Assembly: GCA_964443145.1 (NCBI GenBank)
Contig: CAYUBS010000030.1
Location: 1-24,678 of the forward strand
DNA from: JAHEFT01 sp964443145
Lineage (GTDB): Bacteria > Pseudomonadota > Gammaproteobacteria > Xanthomonadales > SZUA-36
DNA length: 24,678 bases
Direction: 5' to 3'
In this document: one piece after another, positions 1 through 7,967 of the stretch
Position numbering within the stretch: the first letter of the stretch is position 1
Layout of the letters: the number at the start of each line of letters is the position of its first letter
Program-made: the position numbers and the translations under genes
The notes under the pieces: generated by a model
Database searches by the model: none
Seen by the model: only the letters and a program-made list of their open reading frames with translations
Told to the model about the DNA's origin: nothing

Positions 1-180
1 CTCCGGATGACTGTGGCCGGTATTGACGACGGCGATACCGGCTGCAAAATCAATGTACCTTCTGCCCTCCTCGTCCCACACTTCCGCGTTTTTGGCCCGG
101 GCCGCAAAAATGGGAAACATGTTGCCCATGCCGCGCGCGAATACCTGCTCTTTTCTTTTTTGAAGTTCCTGATTTTTCAT
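1..180 (-). CDS. gabT: 4-aminobutyrate aminotransferase, N-terminal part (cut by window edge)
   Basis: Reading the minus strand from the ATG at 180 gives 60 uninterrupted codons to the left edge of the window. The fragment contains GMGNMFPIFAARA, VWDEEGRRYIDFAAGIAV and NTGHSHPE, the N-terminal layout of GabT, the PLP-dependent class III aminotransferase that converts GABA and 2-oxoglutarate to succinate semialdehyde and glutamate in the cytoplasm. The PLP lysine and the rest of the fold lie outside the window. A strong ribosome site (AAGGAAGGG) sits just before the ATG, supporting this start. It is transcribed away from the exchanger gene at 292, with 111 bases between them. Other class III aminotransferases (for example 5-aminovalerate or putrescine-type) share much of this N-terminus, so the exact substrate is inferred. 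No gabD or regulator is visible on this side. Confidence 0.85.
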   Translation of the reverse strand, partial: MKNQELQKRKEQVFARGMGNMFPIFAARAKNAEVWDEEGRRYIDFAAGIAVVNTGHSHPE

Positions 181-291
181 CTATCCCTTCCTTGTTGCAT
201 CCCTGTATTGTCCAGCACTTTTAACGCCTGCGAAAGTCTGCATTTGAAATTGACTGGCTATTCCGTACGGTGCTGGTAACCTATTGCGCCA

Positions 292-1227
292 ATGGACTTT
301 TTGTTTCTCATTGCAGGCATTGCCGGCTTGTGGGTTGGAACCGAACTGACAATAGGCGGTGCACTCGCCATTGCAAGGCGTCTGCAACTATCCGAATTCT
401 TTGTCGGGCTGGTTATTTTGTCAATCGGCAGTGATTTGCCGGAACTGGCGGTGGCAGTCGATGCAGGACTCAAAGGGCTGCTTGGTCAGGATGCATCAGG
501 CGTCGTGGTTGGCACGTCGATAGGCAGCGTCGTGGCGCAGATCGGCTTTGTGCTGGGCCTGGCCGGTGTGATCAGCTACCTGACCCTGCCCCGCTCTTAT
601 GTCCTCAAGCACGGCGGCGTGTTGCTAGCTGCGACCGTGCTGCTTTTCCTGGTGTCGTTCGACGGGATCGTCACTCGCATTGAGGGCATAATCCTGATCG
701 CGATGTATGCCGCCTACGTGATGGCACTAATGAATGGTGAGAACGTCCCGGATGAAGAACCGGGTCATCTGGCTGGTGGTGGTATCTCGTCATGGGTGGT
801 GCTCATACTCGGCCTTGGCGCCGTAATCCTCAGCTCAGAAATCACCGTTAGCTCGGTAGTGAGCATTGCCCACTCGTTTGAGATCAGCGAAGCGTTGATT
901 TCCGTATTGATCATAGGCCTGGGTACGAGCTTGCCGGAACTCTCGATCTCGATTTCCGCAATTCTCAAGAAAAAGACCCAAATGTCCGTCGGTAACATCA
1001 TCGGCAGCAATATTCTCGATACCCTGTTACCGATCGGAATCGCTGCGGTCATTTCCAGTGTCACTTTTGAGCGCCACTTGCTGTTTTTCGATATCCCTTT
1101 CATCCTCATACTGACGCTGGTGGTACTCGGATTTTTCTACCAACGGGGCCGTGTGGCGCGGTCGGAAGGGCTGGTGATACTTGCACTCTACTTCACTTAT
1201 GTACTGGTGAAACTGCTGCAGTTCTAG
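292..1227 (+). CDS. Calcium/cation antiporter, CaCA (YrbG-like) family
   Basis: A 311-residue inner-membrane protein with about ten hydrophobic segments and the two inverted alpha-repeats of the Ca2+/cation antiporter superfamily. Repeat 1 has SIGSDLPELAVAV (residues 44-56); repeat 2 has GLGTSLPELSISI (209-221) followed by VGNIIGSNILD (233-243). The acidic ion-binding Glu is present in both repeats (E51, E216). Repeat 1 departs from the family: where a GN-x-x-GSN motif is usual it reads VGTSIGSVVAQ (73-83), with both Asn replaced. Length is normal for the prokaryotic family. An in-frame stop lies at 277, so the ATG at 292 is the first possible ATG start; I see no good Shine-Dalgarno before it. 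The lipoprotein gene follows 38 bases after the stop and may be co-transcribed. The exchanged ions (Na+ or H+ against Ca2+) cannot be told from sequence. Confidence 0.85.
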   Translation: MDFLFLIAGIAGLWVGTELTIGGALAIARRLQLSEFFVGLVILSIGSDLPELAVAVDAGLKGLLGQDASGVVVGTSIGSVVAQIGFVLGLAGVISYLTLPRSYVLKHGGVLLAATVLLFLVSFDGIVTRIEGIILIAMYAAYVMALMNGENVPDEEPGHLAGGGISSWVVLILGLGAVILSSEITVSSVVSIAHSFEISEALISVLIIGLGTSLPELSISISAILKKKTQMSVGNIIGSNILDTLLPIGIAAVISSVTFERHLLFFDIPFILILTLVVLGFFYQRGRVARSEGLVILALYFTYVLVKLLQF

Positions 1228-1265
1228 GGGTGGTTTCTGAACTCATTTTGAGAGAGGATACCTTC

Positions 1266-2333
1266 ATGCGATCCTTGCTCACAGTGTTCGTTTCATTCCT
1301 GCTACTGGCGGCCTGCGCCGGTAAGCCTCTGGTACCTTACACCACAGATACGCCACCGCTGGTCTTGCTGCCTGCTTCACAGGCCAACATCACGGATGGG
1401 CGTGGGCGTTTCCGCGAGATTACTTGCGAAGTGCTGGAGACCCACGGCAAGGAACTGTCCCATTACCGCCCTTGTGACCAGGCACTGACGCGGGTCGGTA
1501 AAGAACCCGCCGCAACCGGGGAACCCGTTGACCTCGGTCCATCCCGTCGTGGGTTGATCGCAGCCATGGTTCCGGGCATTGGCTGGGAGTGTTTTGAAAG
1601 CTGGCTGAACTATGAAGACGAGTTTGAAGAACACGCCTCAAATTTCAACTACTCCAGTTATATTTTTGCGGTGGACGGTATGTCCGGCAGCACCCACAAC
1701 GCCCGCCAGGTCCGGGATGCCATCATGAGCCGCGCCGATGAAATCCAGGGCAAGCGAGTGGTGCTGATAGGCTACTCCAAGGGCGCACCCGACGCGCTGG
1801 AGGCGGTCGTTACCTATCCGGAAATCCATCCCTACGTAGCAGCCGTGCTGAGCGTGGCCGGAGCCGTGGGAGGCTCACCCCTGGCCAATGGCGCAAAAGA
1901 GAGCGACCTCAACCTGTTGAAGCACATTCCGAATTCGGAATGCACCGTGGGCGACGGACATGCCGTGGAAAGCCTGCGACCGGCAGTACGCCGGCAGTGG
2001 CTGCAGGACAACCCTCTGCCATCGTCCATTCGCTACTATTCTTTGGTCACCTACCCTTCCCCGGACCAGGTTTCCTCTGTGCTGAAAAGCATGAAGAAGA
2101 AGCTGGATAAGGTCGATCCAAGGAATGACAGCCAGGTCATTTTCTATGACCAGGTCATTCCCGGAAGCACTCTGGTCGGCTACCTCAATGCCGATCACTG
2201 GGCCATCGCGGTACCGATTGCCGAATCACATGCGTTTATCGGCAAACATTTTGCCAGCAGGAATAATTACCCCCGCAAGGCGATATTCGAGTCTGTGCTG
2301 CGATTCATCGAGGAAGACCTGGATAAGCAATAG
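1266..2333 (+). CDS. Predicted lipoprotein alpha/beta hydrolase
   Basis: From the ATG at 1266 this encodes 355 residues. It begins with a lipoprotein signal peptide (MRSLLTVFVSFLLLAAC) whose lipobox LAAC puts the lipidated Cys at residue 17, so the mature protein is probably membrane-anchored on the periplasmic side. The ORF is open back to 1230, but 1266 is preferred because GAGAGGA lies 7-8 bases upstream and the signal peptide then starts at the terminus. The nucleophile elbow is GYSKG (Ser171 in this numbering) and a likely catalytic His is in NADHWAIAVP (His311), with an Asp near 295. I see no lid or repeat domains. These features fit a serine hydrolase; the substrate is unknown. Its stop is two bases from the stop of the convergent YfcC-family gene. 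Confidence 0.7.
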   Translation: MRSLLTVFVSFLLLAACAGKPLVPYTTDTPPLVLLPASQANITDGRGRFREITCEVLETHGKELSHYRPCDQALTRVGKEPAATGEPVDLGPSRRGLIAAMVPGIGWECFESWLNYEDEFEEHASNFNYSSYIFAVDGMSGSTHNARQVRDAIMSRADEIQGKRVVLIGYSKGAPDALEAVVTYPEIHPYVAAVLSVAGAVGGSPLANGAKESDLNLLKHIPNSECTVGDGHAVESLRPAVRRQWLQDNPLPSSIRYYSLVTYPSPDQVSSVLKSMKKKLDKVDPRNDSQVIFYDQVIPGSTLVGYLNADHWAIAVPIAESHAFIGKHFASRNNYPRKAIFESVLRFIEEDLDKQ

Positions 2334-2335
2334 AC

Positions 2336-3712
2336 TTACTGATACCCCACCAGGACCGCCACAACCATCGAAATACTGCCCAGCACCAGTAGCTGGAGCA
2401 TCAAGGGCCAGATAAAGCGAAACCAACGGCCAAATGGAATACCACAGATCCCCAGAATGCCCATCAGCACCGCGTTGGTTGGCACAACCATGTTCATGAA
2501 GCCGTCACCCATCTGGTAGGCCAGAACCGCCACTTGCCGGCTGACACCGACAATATCCGAAATCGGAGCCATGATGGGCATCGTCACATACGCCTGGCCG
2601 GAACCCGACGGAATAAAGAAATTCAGAATGCTCTGGATAAACAGCATGCCGATAGCCGACAACTCCGGGCCAACCGCCACCAACGGCTGAGACAGACCGT
2701 TGACGATCGTATGCAGCACCTGTCCATCACTGAGTGTGATCTCGATCGCCCTGGCGAACCCGATCAGTAACGCAGTTCCCACCAGTTCGCCTGCGCCGTT
2801 TACGAAGTGGCGGGCCATGTCATCCAGCGCCATGCGGTAAATAAAACCACAGATCAAAGCCAGGGCAAAAAAGATCGCGCCCAGCTCGACAAAATACCAC
2901 TGGTGCACTTTGATGCCCCATACGACTACAACCAGGGCCAGTAAGGTTGCGAGCAGGACAAGGCGCTGTCGTACCGTGATGGGACCGGTTTCAGGCGAAT
3001 CCGGCGGTTGAGCTTCCGGAATATCCGCGACCAGTGACAGACTCGGGTCGGAACGCACCTTTTTGGCGTAACGCATTACATGCAGATAGCCCAGCGCAAA
3101 GAACGGCACAAACAAAATCAGACGGAAGGCCATTCCGGAAACAGGCGTGACACCCGCGACCTCCTGTGCCACCAGGACTGTGAACGGATTCATGACAGCC
3201 GTGCCATAACCGATGCCATAACCAACTACCATGATGCCAACCGCGGCAACGGTGTCCATCCGCATGCCAACGCATAGCGTAATCAATATCGCGACCAGCG
3301 GAATGTACTCTTCGGCCATGCCGATAGTGGAAGAACCGACCGCGAACGCCAGCATCCCCATCAGGATCAGTAACGCCGGTTGCGATCCATAGCGGTTAAG
3401 CACTTTCGACAAGGCTGCGTCCAGCGCTCCTGTGGCGCGGATTACAGCCAGGGCCCCGCCTATGATAAAGATGAAAAAGATGATCCCCTGCGCCGACTCC
3501 AGGCCGCGAGGAATGACCGTAAACAATGAGGTGATGGGCAGTCGTCCGGCATCCTCCACCAGCTGGTAGGTACCCGGGACAACGACGTCATGGCCATGCT
3601 CGTTCACCATTTCAAAGTGCCCCGCCGGCAGCAGCATGGTCAGCACATAGGCCAGCAGAATCATGCCGTAAAGAAGGACGAGTGTGTGTGGTACTTTCAG
3701 GTTCTTAAACAT
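2336..3712 (-). CDS. YfcC/DcuC-family (C4-dicarboxylate or amino-acid type) transporter
   Basis: A 458-residue polytopic membrane protein with about a dozen hydrophobic stretches and a hydrophilic loop near residues 215-250. It carries NFFIPSGSGQA (364-374) and QMGDGFMNMVVPTNA (400-414), typical of the YfcC branch of the DcuC-like (IT superfamily) carriers. Such proteins are annotated as C4-dicarboxylate or basic amino-acid/peptide-derived substrate carriers, but few have been tested, so the substrate is open. The ATG lies two bases after the stop of the OPT transporter gene, which points to one mRNA and translational coupling; only a weak AAGGG lies upstream. Together with the OPT carrier it may handle peptides and their breakdown products, which is inference. 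Its 3' end meets the lipoprotein gene tail to tail with no visible terminator. Confidence 0.8.
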   Translation of the reverse strand: MFKNLKVPHTLVLLYGMILLAYVLTMLLPAGHFEMVNEHGHDVVVPGTYQLVEDAGRLPITSLFTVIPRGLESAQGIIFFIFIIGGALAVIRATGALDAALSKVLNRYGSQPALLILMGMLAFAVGSSTIGMAEEYIPLVAILITLCVGMRMDTVAAVGIMVVGYGIGYGTAVMNPFTVLVAQEVAGVTPVSGMAFRLILFVPFFALGYLHVMRYAKKVRSDPSLSLVADIPEAQPPDSPETGPITVRQRLVLLATLLALVVVVWGIKVHQWYFVELGAIFFALALICGFIYRMALDDMARHFVNGAGELVGTALLIGFARAIEITLSDGQVLHTIVNGLSQPLVAVGPELSAIGMLFIQSILNFFIPSGSGQAYVTMPIMAPISDIVGVSRQVAVLAYQMGDGFMNMVVPTNAVLMGILGICGIPFGRWFRFIWPLMLQLLVLGSISMVVAVLVGYQ

Positions 3713-3714
3713 GA

Positions 3715-5745
3715 CTAATTACGGACCCTTTTGACAAACCAGGCGGCAAACAGCAGAAACGCGAAGAAACTGGCAGCGGTGACCAGCCAATCCGGCCCCA
3801 GCCAGCCCGTGCCGAAGCCGGCAGGCCGGGTACCCTGGATAAAGGCAGCTCCGGCAATCGCAACGCCCAGCAGTCCCTCACCGCCGACGAATCCGGAACC
3901 GAGCAATATGCCACGGTCGCGACGGCCGGTGGCCTGAGACTCGTCTTCAGAACTGCGCTCCAGCCACAACTTCAGCATTCCACCCAGGAAAATCGGAGTC
4001 ATGGTGGAAACGGGCAAATAGACCCCGACGGCAAAAGGCAGTGACGGGATTCTGAACAGCTCGGCCGTAATGGCGATGCCGGCACCGATCGCCACCAGCC
4101 CCCAGGGCAGATTCTGATCCAGCACACCGTCAATCACCAGCTTCATTAACGTCGCCTGCGGTGCAGGCAGTTCTTCGCTACCAAAACCGAAGGTGCCAGC
4201 CAGCAGCAATACCGACAGGCACACAAATGTTGCCGATGTTAATACGCCTACCAACTCCCCAATCTGTTGAGTGCGTGGAGTCGCGCCCAGCAGGTATCCG
4301 GTTTTCAGGTCCTGCGAGGTATCGCCCGCGATACTGGCCGCGATGGCAACCACGCAGCCGACCGTGAGTGCAGCCGCCTTGCCATAGATATCCGTCCAGC
4401 CCAACACCAGGAAGACACCAGACGTACCCAGCAATGCCGCAATGGTCATGCCGCTGGTGGGGTTACTGGTGACCCCAACCAGGCCGACAATACGCGAGGC
4501 CACGGTGACGAAGAAAAAGGAAAATATGACCACGCAGACGGCGGCCACCAGCCTGCCTAAATTGTCCTGCAGAGCGGCAAACGGAGCTGGCAGAAATGTC
4601 AGTGTTAGTGCCACCAGCAGTATGCCAATTCCTACCAGCCTGAGTGGCAGGTCACGACTGGTCCTGGCAATAGCCGGTTGCACATGGGCTGTCTGATCAG
4701 AAACCGGAGCGGAACCGTCCACCACCGTTACAACCTCTGCATCCACCCGGCCTTTCAGCTCGTGGGCGCCCATGCGGAACGATTCAACCATCACCGGCAA
4801 GCTACGCGCCAGCGTAATGATACCGGCCACGGCCACTGCACCCGCGCCGATATAGCGCACATAGCGGGTCCATATCTGGGAGGCAGACATCTCGCTGATG
4901 GTTAGCACCATTTCCGGGTAAAGCGGTGGGCGGCCATCTCCCCAGTAGGCAATAAACGGGATGATGATCAGCGAAGACAACAAGCCGCCGCCTACCATCA
5001 TCGATGCGATACGAGGCCCCAGGATGTAACCCACGCCAAACAGTGCCGGCGACAGGTCCATCCCCAACTCACCCTTGTTCAGGAAAGGAATGCGCACGTG
5101 GGCCTCGTCGGAAAGCACCTGCGCCCAACCGGTCAGAGCCTTGTAAGCCGCGCCCGCCCCGAGTCCGATGAATACGTTCCGCGCCTGGTTGCCGCCAGCT
5201 TCGTTGGCCACCAATACATGTGCACAGGCCGTGCCTTCAGGGTAAGGCAACTTGCCGTGTTCCCGCTCGATCAGGTAGCGCCGCAACGGAATCATGAACA
5301 ACACGCCGAGCAGGCCACCGGCCATGGCCAGAGAAGTCATCTGAATCAATGAGGGGTTCAGCCCCCACAGGAACAGCGCTGGCAGCGTGAAAATTACGCC
5401 GCTGGCGACAGAACTGGAGGAGGAACCGACCGTCTGCGCCAGATTAGCTTCCAGGATGTTAGCGGTACCGCCAAAACGGCGTAGCGTATGAAAAGCCGCA
5501 ACGGTCATCACCGCGACAGGGATAGAGGTGCTTATCGTCAGCCCTGCTCGCAGACCCAGGTACGCATTGGCCGCACCGAACAGGATCCCGAACAGGATTC
5601 CAAAAAACAGGGCCTTAGCCGTGAATTCGTGTGGAGACTCTGTCGCAGCAACGTAGGGTGTATAGACTTCCCCTTCATGCAGGGGGCGATTGGCGTTTTC
5701 GGGGAGTTGGTGTGACGCGGGGTTTTGATCCATTGCGCAAAGCAT
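3715..5745 (-). CDS. OPT-family oligopeptide transporter
   Basis: A 676-residue polytopic protein of the bacterial oligopeptide transporter (OPT) family, proton-coupled importers of small peptides or metal chelates. The N-terminal third shows family-typical stretches: FGAANAYLGLRAGLTISTSI, then GGTANILEANLAQTVGSSSSS with its Ser run, then GKLPYPEGTACAHVL. Roughly 14-16 membrane segments are separated by a hydrophilic loop near residues 320-365. Length is normal. Two ATG codons are possible (5745 and 5733); neither has a convincing ribosome site, so the first is given. It is the middle gene of a three-gene minus-strand set: the nucleotide-carrier gene ends 37 bases upstream and the YfcC-family gene starts two bases downstream. 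Whether peptides or siderophore-like compounds are carried cannot be decided here. Confidence 0.88.
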   Translation of the reverse strand: MLCAMDQNPASHQLPENANRPLHEGEVYTPYVAATESPHEFTAKALFFGILFGILFGAANAYLGLRAGLTISTSIPVAVMTVAAFHTLRRFGGTANILEANLAQTVGSSSSSVASGVIFTLPALFLWGLNPSLIQMTSLAMAGGLLGVLFMIPLRRYLIEREHGKLPYPEGTACAHVLVANEAGGNQARNVFIGLGAGAAYKALTGWAQVLSDEAHVRIPFLNKGELGMDLSPALFGVGYILGPRIASMMVGGGLLSSLIIIPFIAYWGDGRPPLYPEMVLTISEMSASQIWTRYVRYIGAGAVAVAGIITLARSLPVMVESFRMGAHELKGRVDAEVVTVVDGSAPVSDQTAHVQPAIARTSRDLPLRLVGIGILLVALTLTFLPAPFAALQDNLGRLVAAVCVVIFSFFFVTVASRIVGLVGVTSNPTSGMTIAALLGTSGVFLVLGWTDIYGKAAALTVGCVVAIAASIAGDTSQDLKTGYLLGATPRTQQIGELVGVLTSATFVCLSVLLLAGTFGFGSEELPAPQATLMKLVIDGVLDQNLPWGLVAIGAGIAITAELFRIPSLPFAVGVYLPVSTMTPIFLGGMLKLWLERSSEDESQATGRRDRGILLGSGFVGGEGLLGVAIAGAAFIQGTRPAGFGTGWLGPDWLVTAASFFAFLLFAAWFVKRVRN

Positions 5746-5782
5746 ACACCAGTTTGGAAAATGCGTCGGGCGAGCACACCGG

Positions 5783-7114
5783 TCAGGCGGCCCCTGCTAT
5801 CTCCTCACGCTTGCGGCTATAGCCTTTGGCCACTTGCCAGGCTACCAACAACCAGACCACCGACAGAACCATGTTGACCAGCGCGAACTGCGCAATTCCA
5901 AATTGAAACCAATGCAGGCCAACGTAGACGGCGCCAGCCTGGGCCAGATCGCCGAAACGCCAGAAAAAAGCCTCAATGGTTGTTTTCCCTTCGTATTTCT
6001 CTGCTGCTGACAAGGGTAGATAGAGCGCATGACGGGTGGTATTCATCAAAGAGTAATCGATTGAGTTCTCTATGGTCTTTGCCAGCCGAATGATGCTGAA
6101 CACAGGTATAAACGCCACCAGTCCGTAGCCGATGATGGCAATAACAGGCAGCACCAGGACGGCGCCCCTGACCCCAATCCAGCGGATTACCCTGGCCACC
6201 AGCGCCACCTGGAAAAGAAGCGTCAGCAGGTTGACGACAAAAAAGAAATTACCGTAGAAAGAGGCTATGAAGTCCGATTTTACGACCCCGTTTCCGGCTG
6301 CAACCGCCAGGTCCGCATAATGCACGACCAACTCGGCAAGGATGTATTCACCCGTGGTATTCACCCAGTTCAGTAACAATATCAGCATCGCCAGCAGGAA
6401 CAGGTATCGATCTGAAAAAACCAGCGATATACCTCCCAGCAAGCCCCCGTGCTGCTTTTCATCGGCGGCAGGTGACAGCGAGCGGGAGTCCGGCGGAACC
6501 GCTGAGCGCGCCCAGCCGACACATGGCACCGTCAAGGCCAGCAACACCATTGCGACCAGCATCAGAACCCATGGGCCGATGGTGGGAAACAGTGCACCGC
6601 TCATCCACGGAGCAACCAGGCTACCCAGGGTGGCCCCGATCATGATGACCGGAAACAAGCGTTTGCCGGCATTGACGTTATAGCTGTCGGCGGCAAAAGC
6701 CCAAAACTGCGCCGTGATCATCACGCCGAAAATACCCACCCACACGTAGTAAGCAAACCCGATATCCAGGCCTGCCTGGCCAAGCAGATAGAAAACCAGC
6801 AAGTTGAACAGAAAAAACCCGGTTATGTAGCGGGTCAGTTGCTGTTTTCCGGTATGCCGGAACAATAGCCCGTAAAGCGGAATGACCACCAGTAAGACCA
6901 GCGCGGTAACGGCATAGGCATAGCTTTTCATTTCCGCGGAGGAACCGGTAAGCAGTAGCGGCTCGCGGATGGTTTTCAGGATGTAATAGCTAACCATCAT
7001 CAACAAGGCATAACCGAAATACACGGCAACACCCTTCCCTTCCCCGGGCCGGAGTTGGGTAAACCGGTTGAAAAACCGGTCAAGCGGTGTGAGTTGAATC
7101 GGCCATTGGCCCAT
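5783..7114 (-). CDS. NTT (ATP/ADP translocase)-family nucleotide transporter
   Basis: A membrane protein of about 443 residues with 11-12 hydrophobic segments. Diagnostic stretches are RPGEGKGVAVYFGYALLMM with YYILKTIREPLLL at the N-terminus, LFPVIMIGATLGSLVAP mid-protein, and KTIENSIDYSLMNTTRHALY then GKTTIEAFFWRFGDLAQA toward the C-terminus. These match the Tlc/NTT family (PF03219), best known for ATP/ADP exchange or nucleotide uptake in Rickettsia, Chlamydia and plastids. Free-living bacteria carry diverged members of unproven substrate. The start is uncertain: a GTG at 7165 has AGGTGG ten bases upstream and would add 17 residues, whereas the ATG at 7114 has no ribosome site but puts the N-terminus close to the conserved LDRF...RPGEG block. 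It is the first gene of the minus-strand transporter set. Confidence 0.72.
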   Translation of the reverse strand: MGQWPIQLTPLDRFFNRFTQLRPGEGKGVAVYFGYALLMMVSYYILKTIREPLLLTGSSAEMKSYAYAVTALVLLVVIPLYGLLFRHTGKQQLTRYITGFFLFNLLVFYLLGQAGLDIGFAYYVWVGIFGVMITAQFWAFAADSYNVNAGKRLFPVIMIGATLGSLVAPWMSGALFPTIGPWVLMLVAMVLLALTVPCVGWARSAVPPDSRSLSPAADEKQHGGLLGGISLVFSDRYLFLLAMLILLLNWVNTTGEYILAELVVHYADLAVAAGNGVVKSDFIASFYGNFFFVVNLLTLLFQVALVARVIRWIGVRGAVLVLPVIAIIGYGLVAFIPVFSIIRLAKTIENSIDYSLMNTTRHALYLPLSAAEKYEGKTTIEAFFWRFGDLAQAGAVYVGLHWFQFGIAQFALVNMVLSVVWLLVAWQVAKGYSRKREEIAGAA

Positions 7115-7222
7115 CAGCAATAATCGGCAGTTGTTTGCAGGATAAGACCACAGCAGGCTGCGCACTGCAAATCAGCCACCTGACTGTTTTAGAGCCACAC
7201 CTTGAAAACCTTCTCTAATGGT

Positions 7223-7240
7223 CTGACCTTAAGGAGTCAG
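7223..7240. promoter_or_regulatory. Inverted repeat between divergent genes, possible operator
   Basis: The sequence CTGAC, CTTAAG, GA, GTCAG forms a nearly perfect dyad, with a two-base asymmetry, in the 91-base gap between the divergently transcribed nucleotide carrier and short-chain dehydrogenase genes. It lies just upstream of the dehydrogenase ribosome site, a place where an operator could act. A chance palindrome is possible. Confidence 0.25.
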
Positions 7241-7256
7241 CGTTTAGGAAATACTT

Positions 7257-7967
7257 ATGAAATCATCGACTGTTCTTATCACCGGCGCCAACCGCGGTTT
7301 GGGCCTGGGCCTGGTCCGGGCCTACCTGGAAGACGACTGGAAAGTCATCGCGGTCAACCGCAGCCAGTCAGCAGAGCTCGACGAGTTGTCCAGCGACCAC
7401 CTGGCCATAATGTATTGCGACCTGACGGATGATGACGAGTTAGCCAAAGTCGCGGCCAGCCTGGGTGAAGACCCACTGGACGTGCTGATCAATAATGCGG
7501 GGCGTATGGCCCGTTCAAGTAATGTAGCGTCGGAAGACAGAATAGGTGGATTTGGTCATTTCGACCGCGCACTTTGGCACGACATGTTCGACATCAACCT
7601 GTTCACGCCGATGCGCCTGTCGGAACTCCTGGCCGGAAACCTGGCCCGGGCTGAACGCGGACGCATTGTCACGATTTCCAGCATGCTCGGCAGCATGGAA
7701 CTGAACACCTCCGGAGGAATTTACGCGTACCGCGCCAGCAAGGCCGGGGTCAACGCCATCATAAAATCGATGTCCATCGACCTGGCGGAGCGTGGCATCA
7801 TCGCAATTGCCCAGCACCCGGGCTGGGTGCAAACCGATATGGGCGGTCCGGGTGCGGACATCGATATCGAAACTTCGGTGAATGGCATGAAAGCCGTGAT
7901 AGACGGATTGACGCCAGCGGACAGTGGCAAGCTGCTCTCCTACGATGGCTCGGTCATGCCCTGGTGA
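7257..7967 (+). CDS. Short-chain dehydrogenase/reductase (SDR) family protein
   Basis: A 236-residue classical-type SDR, a cytoplasmic NAD(P)-dependent oxidoreductase. The nucleotide-binding motif TGANRGLG is at residues 9-16, NNAG at 79-82, the catalytic Ser in TISS near 141, and the YxxxK pair at Tyr158 and Lys162. PGWVQTDMGG (188-197) follows, a pattern common in the CsgA/C-factor-like branch. An Asp (D55) near strand 3 and the sequence after strand 2 do not settle NADH against NADPH. The start is supported by TAGGAAAT eight bases before the ATG. The 3' end overlaps the convergent MFS gene by 14 bases. The substrate is unknown; the gene stands alone on its strand and its neighbours give no pathway clue. 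Confidence 0.88.
   Translation: MKSSTVLITGANRGLGLGLVRAYLEDDWKVIAVNRSQSAELDELSSDHLAIMYCDLTDDDELAKVAASLGEDPLDVLINNAGRMARSSNVASEDRIGGFGHFDRALWHDMFDINLFTPMRLSELLAGNLARAERGRIVTISSMLGSMELNTSGGIYAYRASKAGVNAIIKSMSIDLAERGIIAIAQHPGWVQTDMGGPGADIDIETSVNGMKAVIDGLTPADSGKLLSYDGSVMPW

Noticed and set aside
1230..1265. Upstream start for the lipoprotein hydrolase
   Set aside because: It would put twelve charged residues before the signal peptide; the ATG at 1266 has a good ribosome site and a proper signal sequence.
7202..7432. Plus-strand ORF starting upstream of the SDR gene
   Set aside because: It reads through the SDR gene in a different frame, turns into Arg/Pro/Gly-rich sequence and has no ribosome site.
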